A DNA stretch of 36,173 nucleotides from Patescibacteria group bacterium (GTDB lineage: Bacteria; Patescibacteriota; Microgenomatia; UBA12405): the NCBI GenBank assembly GCA_023380755.1, contig JAMCSD010000002.1:86022-122194 (forward strand). The letters run 5' to 3'. The position numbers and the translations under genes were made by a program. Every line of letters starts with the position of its first letter. Position 1 is the first letter of the stretch. Below, one piece after another: positions 1 to 9,262 of this stretch. The notes under the pieces were generated by a model. The model made no database searches and was not told the origin of the DNA. It saw only the letters and a list, made by a program, of their open reading frames with translations.

Positions 1-1
1 T

Positions 2-73
2 GTTAAGCGGCTCAAATCGTTAATGGGGGCGGCGAAATACTTATTTTCTAAACCTAACTTGGAAGGATTATAG
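2..73 (+). CDS. 3' end of a truncated upstream CDS (C-terminal peptide ...VKRLKSLMGAAKYLFSKPNLEGL*)
   Basis: Frame 2 is open from the window start to the TAG at 71-73, 17 bp before the next ATG. The family cannot be identified. Confidence 0.4.
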   Translation, partial: VKRLKSLMGAAKYLFSKPNLEGL

Positions 74-90
74 AATTGACATTGTAAAAA

Positions 91-1980
91 ATGAATTTAA
101 ATCTATATATTGGGTTTACTTGGCTGTTTGTAAAGTTGAGTCTGCTGGCAGGTACGTTTGGTTTGCCTTTTGCTGTCTATAAATTAAAAAAACGTTTGCC
201 AATAGACTTGTTTGAGTGGTATTTGTTTGGTGTGGTTAATCTGGTAGCAATAATTTTTCTTTACAACAGCATTAATTATTTTTGGGATATCAGGAAAATT
301 AATATCGTATTATTCTCCTTGGCGGTGTCGTTGATTCAAACAGTATTAATCTATAAGAAAAGTAGCGAAAGTAAGTTAAGTAAAAAAGTTGGGTTGGTGG
401 ATAGAAATTGGAGGTGGTTTCTAATCGTTTTTATGATTTGTACGGTGTTATACAGCTGGATGAATTCTTTATATTTTGACCCGAATGTAAAAAAAGTTTT
501 TAGTCCGGGTTATGGAATAAATCACGATTTCATCATTGTTTTAGGGACAGCAAAGGCTTTTTTCGATTATAATCCCCAAAGCAGTAAGTTGATCAGGGAT
601 TTGTATTATCACTGCTATGAGGCGGGATATCCTTGTGGCGGAACACATATTAGCGCTTATTTTTCTGGATTATTCAATAGTGATGTTTATTTAATTTATG
701 AGAGGGTTTTAACCTGGCTTTCAGTCTTGACGGTAATTGTGGTTAATTATTTCTTAGTTAATTATTTAAAAAAACAGAATTTCCTATCACGAGTAGTTTT
801 GATTATCATTTCCGTAGCCTGTGTCTTAAATTATCTATCGATGAGTTTTATTGATTCTTCGGTATTCGGATCAACGGCAGCCATCCCCTTTTTGCTACTG
901 GCCATGTTTTTAACTTATAGGTATTTTGAAAATGAGGAAAAACATTATTTACCATTAATATTTTTAACCTTAATAGATTTAATCTATATATACACTTATT
1001 TTGGCGGTATATATTTTATTACTTTTTTGGTGGTGGCCACTGTCTTGTATTGGGGAAAGGCTTGGAAGAAATGGAAAGTGATTAAGATTGTCGCTCTTTT
1101 TTTGATCGCCTTTCTATTACCGTTGAACCTATTACCATCGGGGGTCTTTTTAAGAAAACAGGTTACTTCGAGTGTCAAAGAAATCAGCTTATTTTTAGGG
1201 ATGAATGGAAATATGGCTGGGTTTAACAATCCAATGACAGCCTTTTCAATTTGGATGTCAAATGCAGACTATCGGTTTTATGAGCCAAGTATTGAAAATA
1301 CCTGGCTATTTTTTACTTTAATGGCGCCATTATTATTTTTTGCAGTTATATCCGATAAGGAAGAACGGTCTTATAAGGGATTTTGGAGTATCGGATTACC
1401 TTTTATAATTTTAATCGGAGCAGGCTATTGGTTAACAAAAAGCCCTTATCAAAGTGGCAAAGCATTACATTGGTGGGGCGATATTTGGCCAATTGTTTTT
1501 TATTTAATATTGTTTAAATCATTAACTGATAGAAGATGGTTATTAAGAATTGCGGCATTTATTTATTGCTTAATCTTTTTTTATTATTCTTATAGAAGTG
1601 CTGTTTTTGCCAGTGCATATATAGGAAAGCCGATAGTTAGAAGTAACTACGAATTGATGGGATTAGAAAAAAAGCTATGTACCGATGACAGTAAGTTATT
1701 ATTTTTGGGCCGGGATGAAATGTCAAAGTATTTTCTGGATACATGTCATAATATTACCTTTTATTATGATAGGTTTGACAATAATGTTGCTTTCTGGGAT
1801 GTGATAAAGCTGAACAAGCTTAATCCTGTCGCCGAATGCCGGGATGATCAATATCAATTGACCAAAATTGATTATACTGGGTATCAAAGGGTATTAGTTG
1901 ATAAATGTTTTAAGTTCCAGGAGAAAGATTATCAACTAAAGCAAGAGTATGAAATGTACCGGCTTTATGAAAAAAAGTAG
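91..1980 (+). CDS. Polytopic membrane protein (about 12 TM segments) with a Cys-containing C-terminal extracytoplasmic tail; possibly a GT-C-fold glycosyltransferase
   Basis: 629-aa ORF, strongly hydrophobic throughout, with a soluble C-terminal tail (KKLCTDDSKLLFLGRDEMSKYF...). No family signature recognised with certainty. Confidence 0.75.
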   Translation: MNLNLYIGFTWLFVKLSLLAGTFGLPFAVYKLKKRLPIDLFEWYLFGVVNLVAIIFLYNSINYFWDIRKINIVLFSLAVSLIQTVLIYKKSSESKLSKKVGLVDRNWRWFLIVFMICTVLYSWMNSLYFDPNVKKVFSPGYGINHDFIIVLGTAKAFFDYNPQSSKLIRDLYYHCYEAGYPCGGTHISAYFSGLFNSDVYLIYERVLTWLSVLTVIVVNYFLVNYLKKQNFLSRVVLIIISVACVLNYLSMSFIDSSVFGSTAAIPFLLLAMFLTYRYFENEEKHYLPLIFLTLIDLIYIYTYFGGIYFITFLVVATVLYWGKAWKKWKVIKIVALFLIAFLLPLNLLPSGVFLRKQVTSSVKEISLFLGMNGNMAGFNNPMTAFSIWMSNADYRFYEPSIENTWLFFTLMAPLLFFAVISDKEERSYKGFWSIGLPFIILIGAGYWLTKSPYQSGKALHWWGDIWPIVFYLILFKSLTDRRWLLRIAAFIYCLIFFYYSYRSAVFASAYIGKPIVRSNYELMGLEKKLCTDDSKLLFLGRDEMSKYFLDTCHNITFYYDRFDNNVAFWDVIKLNKLNPVAECRDDQYQLTKIDYTGYQRVLVDKCFKFQEKDYQLKQEYEMYRLYEKK

Positions 1981-1982
1981 TC

Positions 1983-3419
1983 TTATTGATATAAAAGCTT
2001 TGACTTTTTGATGTAGGATGTAACGATATCAACAGCTTGAGTAATTCCGTGGCCATTCCAATGGGTGTCAGAGGGAAGATACAGGATTTCGGAAGAACTT
2101 TTAAACGGGTGGTAAAGGTCGATGAAGTTGACCTTGTTTTTTGATAGGTCAGAAAATAATTGATCGAAGAAAGGTGTTTCGGAATTATCCCCGGAAAAAC
2201 GGTGATAAATGGTGTATTTTGTCGGCATAGGAATAAAAATTAGTGTAACATTATACTTTGACATAAGGGTTTCGGAAATATATTTTAGATTATCAGCAAT
2301 TTTTTGAGTTTCGTCGGGAGAAGGAGGATTTTGGTAAAAATTGACGTCGTTTTCATAAAAGAGCATTTTTGGATTGAGTGAATATTTAGGGGTTAGAGGG
2401 CTAATTTTATGGAAAAAGTGAAAGTTTATTGTAGAAATTAGCTCATTAAGGGGTTCAGTAAGGGAGTTTTCTTGAAGGAAGAAGTCATAGGTTTTTAATC
2501 GGGAAGCAATTAACGAGTTGGTATAATTGTTCCAACTGATTAAGTTATCAATTAATCCGTCGAAAAGATTGATGGTGACATAGGATGGTTGTGATGGGTT
2601 TGATAGGTTGTGATTTAAATCATAAAAGTTAGCCGAAATTTTGTGTTTTCCTGTGGAAAGTTTAGTTGATAAGAAAAAACTCCAACCACTATTGAGCCAC
2701 GAGTTGTTTCTAAAAAAGGAGGCGACGTCAGATCGGGGAAGATTGGTAATGGCCTGACCGATGACTTTACCATCGACAAGAATATCAATTTTAGGTAACG
2801 GTGAGCCGGACTCATTGTCTCCCGCCCAACCGGAAACATAAAGAATATTATTTTTATAATTGACGATTTCAATTGAACCTTGGGGAGGAGTTTTATCGTT
2901 ATTAATAGCTCGATTATTAGCGATAGTGATAACTGGTGAATCGGAGGTCGATTTAGTGATATTTAAATATCTTAATACCAGTCCCCGATCAACGCTTTCA
3001 AGAATTAAAATTTTTGGTTTACCTTTAGTGAAATTATTTTCGGCAAGATATTCCAAAGGATTAGTTTTGCGCCAGGGTTCACCCGACCCCTGGATGTTGT
3101 AGTTGTGAACCTTAACATTCAAGTCATTTTTTAGTTTAGTAGGAAAGCTGGGGAAACCGGTAGCGACATTAAAAAAACTGTCTCCCATGGTAATTATTGA
3201 TGAATCAGCTAATGGGTTGAGTGATGGGATGGGAAGGTTAGTCGGGAGTGGAATTTTAAAATCAATTAATTTACTCATTTGGAATTGGTCTCCATATGAT
3301 GAGCTGTTTGAGAGGGTGTGTTGGCTTAGGTTAGGGACGAATGGAGCTATAAATAGTAAAAGTAAATAGCCGGAAAGACAAAGAATACAAAGAAAGACCG
3401 ATTTATCTTTTAGGGTCAT
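1983..3419 (-). CDS. Membrane-anchored SGNH/AlgX-AlgJ-like O-acetyltransferase partner with an internal Ig-like domain
   Basis: N-terminal TM anchor, GDSFF block I, and a C-terminal DTHWNGHG motif typical of AlgX/AlgJ-like SGNH proteins. It sits next to an MBOAT gene. Confidence 0.85.
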   Translation of the reverse strand: MTLKDKSVFLCILCLSGYLLLLFIAPFVPNLSQHTLSNSSSYGDQFQMSKLIDFKIPLPTNLPIPSLNPLADSSIITMGDSFFNVATGFPSFPTKLKNDLNVKVHNYNIQGSGEPWRKTNPLEYLAENNFTKGKPKILILESVDRGLVLRYLNITKSTSDSPVITIANNRAINNDKTPPQGSIEIVNYKNNILYVSGWAGDNESGSPLPKIDILVDGKVIGQAITNLPRSDVASFFRNNSWLNSGWSFFLSTKLSTGKHKISANFYDLNHNLSNPSQPSYVTINLFDGLIDNLISWNNYTNSLIASRLKTYDFFLQENSLTEPLNELISTINFHFFHKISPLTPKYSLNPKMLFYENDVNFYQNPPSPDETQKIADNLKYISETLMSKYNVTLIFIPMPTKYTIYHRFSGDNSETPFFDQLFSDLSKNKVNFIDLYHPFKSSSEILYLPSDTHWNGHGITQAVDIVTSYIKKSKLLYQ

Positions 3420-3421
3420 AA

Positions 3422-4804
3422 TTAAAACTTAAAATATAGGAAATCAACGACCTGTCTTGAAGCAAAGAATAGGATTCCAAAAAGCAAGAGAAAGTTTACT
3501 GATATGTAAAGGGGTACGGGATGAGGTGATCTTTTAGAGAAGTAAAAGAAAGGTAAGACGAGTAAGGATATGGCTAAGGGGAAAAGCAGGACCTGGAAAT
3601 TCAGATGGATGGGTGCAGAAGAAAATAAGTGGGTGAGGATATAAAATGCCTCAGGTAGTGACTTGGTTTTGAAAAATACCCAAGCGAAATTAACAAAATT
3701 AAAGGTGAGGAAAATCCCAATCAGTTTTTTAGCCTTTTGGTTTAGGGTAAAAATAGAAGTAAAGAATTTAGTATAAACGGCAGTGATGATTTGATAAATA
3801 CCGTGAAGAAAACCCCAAACAACAAAATTCCAGCTAGATCCGTGCCAGATACCAGTGGCTAAAAAGACGATTAAAATATTGATCATTTGACGCAAAAAGC
3901 CTTTACGGTTACCTCCCAGGGGGATATAAAGATATTCCCGAAACCAAGAGGAAAGGGATATATGCCACCTTTGCCAAAATTCCTTTATAGAGGAAGAGAG
4001 ATAAGGATTATTAAAGTTTTCTGGGACGGGGATACCCAGTATTTTCCCTAGACCCACCGCCATATCTGAATAACCGGAAAAATCAAAATATAATTGAAAG
4101 GAAAAGAGGTAAGTGGAAATAAGGAGATCAATACCCCGAAAGTGATAAATATTACTATAAACAGGAGAGATGATGGTGGCAATATTATTCGCAATAACAA
4201 CCTTTTTAAAAATTCCAATGGTTAAACGATATGTACCACTAAAAAATTTGTCATTAGAAAATGAATTGGGTTGTATGCTTGAACTGTAGAAATTAGAAAA
4301 GCGACTTATTGGTCCGGAAAGAAACTCCGGGAAAAAGATAATGTAAGAAAGGAAATAAAAATAAGATTTGATAGTAGTTGGATTACGGAAAATATCGAAT
4401 AAAAAACTGATAGTTTTAAAAGTAAAAAAAGAAACCCCTATGGAAGCAATGATCGGGTAGGTATCCGGTACCTGAAGATGCAGAGAAGGAAACAGTGGCG
4501 TTAAATTAGTAAAAAGAAAGAGCAGGTATTTAAAATAAGAAAGGAGTAGAAGATCAAAAATAATCGAGATAGCTAAGAAAATTTGGCGGATGGTTCGAGA
4601 AGTAAGCCGAGAAAGAATTAAACCAAAAAAGTAATTAATTAAGGTATAGATTATTAAAAATAGCGGTAGGGAAGCATCAAAAGTGGCTATAAAGATGAAG
4701 GAAATAAAAATCAAAAGAAGAAGACGAAACTTTGCTGGCGTGAGATAAAAGAAAGAAATTGAGATTAAAGCGAAGGCAACAAAGATCGGTGAAGTGATAT
4801 CCAT
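3422..4804 (-). CDS. MBOAT family O-acyltransferase (AlgI/DltB-like)
   Basis: FWQRWHISLSSWFREYLYIPLGGNRKG and GIWHGSSWNFVVWGFLHG signatures; polytopic. Confidence 0.95.
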   Translation of the reverse strand: MDITSPIFVAFALISISFFYLTPAKFRLLLLIFISFIFIATFDASLPLFLIIYTLINYFFGLILSRLTSRTIRQIFLAISIIFDLLLLSYFKYLLFLFTNLTPLFPSLHLQVPDTYPIIASIGVSFFTFKTISFLFDIFRNPTTIKSYFYFLSYIIFFPEFLSGPISRFSNFYSSSIQPNSFSNDKFFSGTYRLTIGIFKKVVIANNIATIISPVYSNIYHFRGIDLLISTYLFSFQLYFDFSGYSDMAVGLGKILGIPVPENFNNPYLSSSIKEFWQRWHISLSSWFREYLYIPLGGNRKGFLRQMINILIVFLATGIWHGSSWNFVVWGFLHGIYQIITAVYTKFFTSIFTLNQKAKKLIGIFLTFNFVNFAWVFFKTKSLPEAFYILTHLFSSAPIHLNFQVLLFPLAISLLVLPFFYFSKRSPHPVPLYISVNFLLLFGILFFASRQVVDFLYFKF

Positions 4805-7533
4805 TAAAAGGTGTTGTTGATAATCTGGAGCCGGTTTTCGATTAGTTTGGTTATACGAGAAGGGGAAAAATGATTAACCACATCGGTAAAACCTTGAAGG
4901 GTGATAAGGTCGAGAGTTTTTTGGTCCATTTCATATAGTTTTTTCATTTGAAAAGCAGCATGGTCGATATCCGGATCAGCCCAGTAACTGCCAGCTTCAT
5001 ATGGTCCAATGGCTTCTTTGAGGATAAAGGGTTGGTAATTTACCGGGAAAGAGTTACCTTCGTTTTCAAAGTCACGGTTACCTGAGTAACTAGTTGATAT
5101 TACCGGTTTTTTTAATAAATGAGCATTGATTAGAGGAATACCCAATCCTTCAGCCCGATGAAGGCTAACATAAGCATTGGCTCGGTTCAGAAGAGAAGTG
5201 ACCTCCTGATTTTCAAGGTAGGAATCTATTAAGATAATTTGTTTGTTCTGGTCTAAGGCTTTTTGGAATTGTTTATAAATATCTGTTTTGGCGATTTGGG
5301 TAGTTTTGATGATCAGTTTGATGTTTTTTTTGCCTTTGAAAGCCAGGGTAAAGGCTTTCATAAGAGCGAAGGGATTTTTTCTCTGCCAAAAAGAAGCAGA
5401 GTCAAATAAATTGAGAAAGAGGAAATCGTCATGTTCGACACGGCAATCGTATTTGGGAAAACTAAAAGGCTTTATTTTGGATTGTGGAGGTATAAAGACC
5501 GGTGGAATGCATATTATGGGTTTAGGTGATTTGGCTGAGATAGCTTGTTGGACAAAAGAAGTGGCTGTCCAAACTTCGTTAACAACCGAAAAACTATTTT
5601 GGTAATTATCCGGAAAGATATCTGACTCCCAATACCAGTAACCAATATTATATTTATTTTTAACGTAACCCTTGGGAAAATTATTTTCGAGAACAGGTAT
5701 TAATTGGTCGGCATTGACGCAAATCAGATTAATAGGAAAGTTATTTTTTTGGGTAAAGATATTGATGAAGGTCTTATCGTTGCGTCTTAGCCATGGTTGC
5801 TCGATATTGTTTAGGTTTAAGGGGATATTGGCGTTCTGGAGAGCCCGGACAAGACCTCTCCCTGACTCCCCTACACCGCTTTCAGTATCAAAATAACCAC
5901 TGATGTTACAGCCAAGAGTGTTAACCTCAGGTATATTAATAGCGGGATGGCTAACATCGGAAATTTGACGGGATTTTCTTTTCAAGAAATGACGATCAAA
6001 AAAAAGAAATTTAGAGGAAAGGGTAAGAAGATATAGATAATAAAATAAAATGGGATGAGTATAAAGACGACCATGCTTTAAGGTGAATTCGGTACTATTA
6101 AAAAGTCTAGCTAAAAATAAATTTCGAGAAGTCCTGAAAAGGTTCAGTTCCTTAAGATTTTTATTAAATCCGTCATGGTCGGGGCTACGATGAAGAATAA
6201 TTTTATAACTGCTGATAATAAAGTCAGGATTGCTTTGTTTTCTTTTGTTAGTTTCAAGGGAAAAAATTGTTTCCAGGACATTAAGGGGAATATAAGTACC
6301 AAAGGCAAAAACCGTATGGGTCCGATGGATTCTTTTTTGCAGACGAATGAAATATTCGGGTATACGGTAAATCGATTTGCCAATTGTTAGTGCCCAGTTA
6401 AGGTAAGTTTCTAATAATTGGATATTGTATGGCTGATCGAGGGGGAACTCCCGATGAACATCGTTTACAGATTCATTAAGAAGAAGAAAAAAATTTACAA
6501 TTTTTGTTTTATCGTTAATGATTACAAATTTAGAGAGAAAAGAAAAAAAGGATCCTTTAGGTTTGGTTTCAAAAAGCTTAATAAAATGAAGTTCATTTTT
6601 TTGTGTTAGGTAACGATAAATGCCTTTTATTTGGGGAGAAATTTCGACACCATTGTCAAAGTTAGCGTAAGGATAATGATATTGATTTATTTCTGGGTGC
6701 TGATTATTAAAAAATGATAGTTTCTTGGCATAATCATTAAAAAGCTTTTTATAATCGCCAATATTTTCAAGGGTGAACCGGTCTTGATGCTTGGAAAGAA
6801 CATTTTTTTCTGGAATAAATCCACTGAAATGAAAAAAATAGATATTATTTATGGGAACAAGACCAACATATTCGTGTAGATTCCAGTAGGCGGTATCATA
6901 ACCTTTGTCCCGGAGGATAAAGGTATCAAGAAAGGAAGGAGCATAATCCATCCATTTTTGATCCGTGAACATAAAATGATCAGTATCGGAATAAGCGTAA
7001 TCCCGCAGCTGATTCCCCCACCATTTAAGAAAAGACAAAACCTGATTATTTCGAGTTAAAGCAACAAAGCCGAGATTGTAGTAACCACAAGCCATAAAGC
7101 TCCATTCGTCAGGGTGTTTTTTATCATTGGTGGGGCTGGTACGATGAGGAATTAGAACGCAATCATGAGTCTCCAATTCTAAAAAAACCTTATCTATTGG
7201 TTTATAAAAACAAATATCCGGATCGATATATAAGATCTGATCGGGGTGTTCTTTTTTATTAAAAAACCAGGAGAATATAAAAGGCTTAACGGCGGTAGAT
7301 AATTCCATTAGACTGTATTTAAAGCAGAGCTCGTTGAAATCAGGAATATTTTCTACTTGAGTCAGAGAGATGGCTTTATAGTTTGCAGAAGGGATACATT
7401 TATCGTCGACAAAAAAGACGAAAAAATCATGATCCGGATGGTGTTGGTGGTAACTTTTAGCTAGAACTTCGGCTTGGGCATAGTAATTTTGAGCAATAAT
7501 TGTGAAGGCAAAAACCTTTTTATTTATATTCAT
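4804..7533 (-). CDS. Multidomain glycosyltransferase: GT8-like N-terminus, DUF4214-like middle segment, GT4-like C-terminus
   Basis: N-terminal FVDD.../LYIDPDICFYKP DxD motif. Middle segment IISSYKIILHRSPDHDGFNKNLKELN...LARLFNSTEF resembles DUF4214. C-terminal GYFDTESGVGESGRGLVRAL...SLHRAEGLGIPLINAHLLKKPVISTSYSG is GT4-like. Confidence 0.85.
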   Translation of the reverse strand: MNINKKVFAFTIIAQNYYAQAEVLAKSYHQHHPDHDFFVFFVDDKCIPSANYKAISLTQVENIPDFNELCFKYSLMELSTAVKPFIFSWFFNKKEHPDQILYIDPDICFYKPIDKVFLELETHDCVLIPHRTSPTNDKKHPDEWSFMACGYYNLGFVALTRNNQVLSFLKWWGNQLRDYAYSDTDHFMFTDQKWMDYAPSFLDTFILRDKGYDTAYWNLHEYVGLVPINNIYFFHFSGFIPEKNVLSKHQDRFTLENIGDYKKLFNDYAKKLSFFNNQHPEINQYHYPYANFDNGVEISPQIKGIYRYLTQKNELHFIKLFETKPKGSFFSFLSKFVIINDKTKIVNFFLLLNESVNDVHREFPLDQPYNIQLLETYLNWALTIGKSIYRIPEYFIRLQKRIHRTHTVFAFGTYIPLNVLETIFSLETNKRKQSNPDFIISSYKIILHRSPDHDGFNKNLKELNLFRTSRNLFLARLFNSTEFTLKHGRLYTHPILFYYLYLLTLSSKFLFFDRHFLKRKSRQISDVSHPAINIPEVNTLGCNISGYFDTESGVGESGRGLVRALQNANIPLNLNNIEQPWLRRNDKTFINIFTQKNNFPINLICVNADQLIPVLENNFPKGYVKNKYNIGYWYWESDIFPDNYQNSFSVVNEVWTATSFVQQAISAKSPKPIICIPPVFIPPQSKIKPFSFPKYDCRVEHDDFLFLNLFDSASFWQRKNPFALMKAFTLAFKGKKNIKLIIKTTQIAKTDIYKQFQKALDQNKQIILIDSYLENQEVTSLLNRANAYVSLHRAEGLGIPLINAHLLKKPVISTSYSGNRDFENEGNSFPVNYQPFILKEAIGPYEAGSYWADPDIDHAAFQMKKLYEMDQKTLDLITLQGFTDVVNHFSPSRITKLIENRLQIINNTF

Positions 7534-7537
7534 AAAA

Positions 7538-9262
7538 TTACCAAAGCTTAGGAGTTTTTATCCCTAAAGCCATTTCAAGATAATTTTCAGTGTCTGAATA
7601 ATCGTCAGTCTGGCAGTGAGCTATCAAACGATTACCGTTGACAAAAGATTTTACAACCTTAAAGCTTGTTTCTTCGAGCATGTTATTAAGGCAAATAAGA
7701 TTTGGTGCCCAGTAATTAGATGGGTCATTATTTAATGTGTGCTTTGGGTAAAATTGCATTAATGGTATATTTTCTAAAATCGGGGAAATGGAGGCAAGTG
7801 GAGTAAATTGCCCATTGGGAAGAAGGAAAGAATTTTCGATGCCTTGGGTTTCAATATACATTTTATTACTACAAACACTACGGACAATGTGTAAAGCTTT
7901 TATTGGGTCTGGTAAATGGTATAGCAAACCCAAAAATAACACAATGTCAAATTTACCATATTTTTTAGGAGAAATGTTGTATATATTATCTTGAACGTAA
8001 TGTACATTTTTGCTGTTTAAAATTTCAGCCATAACGGAAAATCCGGTAGTATTTTTAGGTACATAGTCAAGAGCCATTACTTTAGCGCCCCTTTTTTCGA
8101 GCTCAAAAGAAAAAAAACCATCCCGGGCTCCAATGTCCAAAACACTTAACCCAGAACAGTCTTCGGGTAGGTCAAGTAGTTTTAAAACTTCAGAAGAATC
8201 ATTGACACCAGGTGTAATTAACCCCGGGAGGATTTCAAATTGATGATACCAATTTTTTACACTAGTAATCTTTTCCTGGATTTCCTCCTTGGTGAAGATT
8301 TTTTCTTTAGGGGTTTTCTTAATTTTTTTTAAAAGAGTCTGGAGCAAATTTTGTCTCGAAGGTTGAGGGTGATGGATTAACTGGCTATAAGCTTTATGAA
8401 GTTTTTGATATTCTAATTGAGTTTTTTTAAGCTCCTTGTCGACTAGAGAGTATTGAATCGCAAATTCTTTGTGGAGATTGCTTTCTTTACTTTGAAATTC
8501 AAGGTTAAGTTTTTCATTTAATTGCATGAATTGATATGGAATATAATTGTCGGTGGCGTTAGCAGGTTTTTGCAGGAGTGATAAATAGTCGGAATGCTCG
8601 CGGTCAACATAAAAAATGTTAATACCATCGTATAAAGCTTTTAGATATCCGTGAGCAGACATAAACCGGTCAATTTGCAATGGGTTCTCTGTTTCAATAA
8701 GGACTATACTCGGATGGTATTTCTTCCAGTTATTACTTTTAAGAACATGTTCTTCGTAACCTTCAACATCAATTTTTAGAAAGTCAAATTTGTGTGGTGT
8801 GTCATGATCGTCTAGAATTTGTTCGAGGGTGTTTGTAGATACTTTTAATTTAGAGAAATTGGCACCTTGTTTAGTAAGATAGTGAAATTGTTTTTTCGAG
8901 AAGGTGGACCATTCGTTGACAGTGTGGCACTGGTAAAAAGACAGTAATGCTTTTTTAGAACTCACTCCAATATTTAGATTTATGTCGTTAGGGCGTATAG
9001 CTTTCAAACGTTCGAAGAAAGTAGCCTGCGGTTCGATATTAATACCCCGCCAACCCTTTAAATAAAATAAGTATGTTACTGAGTTAATAATCGGATCGGC
9101 AGCTCCGATGTCGACATAAAAACCCTTGTCTTGATGGGAAAAGACACGATTGATAACTATATCTTCTGCGTTTTGGGAATATGATGTTATAGGGTTATTG
9201 GACGTTTGAAAAGATCGGGAATTTAAATGATCAAGAGGGTGTTTATCTGAGTTGGTAGGCAT
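7538..9262 (-). CDS. Fused methyltransferase: N-terminal FkbM-type domain, C-terminal class I SAM methyltransferase (CmoB/DUF1698-like)
   Basis: N-terminus SQNAEDIVINRVF...GFYVDIGAADPIINSVTYLFYLKGWRGINIEPQ and FLKIDVEGYEEHVL are FkbM-type. C-terminus SGLSVLDIGARDGFFSFELEKRGAKVMALDYV is SAM motif I. Confidence 0.9.
   Translation of the reverse strand: MPTNSDKHPLDHLNSRSFQTSNNPITSYSQNAEDIVINRVFSHQDKGFYVDIGAADPIINSVTYLFYLKGWRGINIEPQATFFERLKAIRPNDINLNIGVSSKKALLSFYQCHTVNEWSTFSKKQFHYLTKQGANFSKLKVSTNTLEQILDDHDTPHKFDFLKIDVEGYEEHVLKSNNWKKYHPSIVLIETENPLQIDRFMSAHGYLKALYDGINIFYVDREHSDYLSLLQKPANATDNYIPYQFMQLNEKLNLEFQSKESNLHKEFAIQYSLVDKELKKTQLEYQKLHKAYSQLIHHPQPSRQNLLQTLLKKIKKTPKEKIFTKEEIQEKITSVKNWYHQFEILPGLITPGVNDSSEVLKLLDLPEDCSGLSVLDIGARDGFFSFELEKRGAKVMALDYVPKNTTGFSVMAEILNSKNVHYVQDNIYNISPKKYGKFDIVLFLGLLYHLPDPIKALHIVRSVCSNKMYIETQGIENSFLLPNGQFTPLASISPILENIPLMQFYPKHTLNNDPSNYWAPNLICLNNMLEETSFKVVKSFVNGNRLIAHCQTDDYSDTENYLEMALGIKTPKLW

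Noticed and set aside
5288-5605. 105-aa + strand ORF antisense to the GT4 part of the 909-aa glycosyltransferase
   Set aside because: Low-complexity composition, no family signature, fully inside a conserved GT domain on the other strand.
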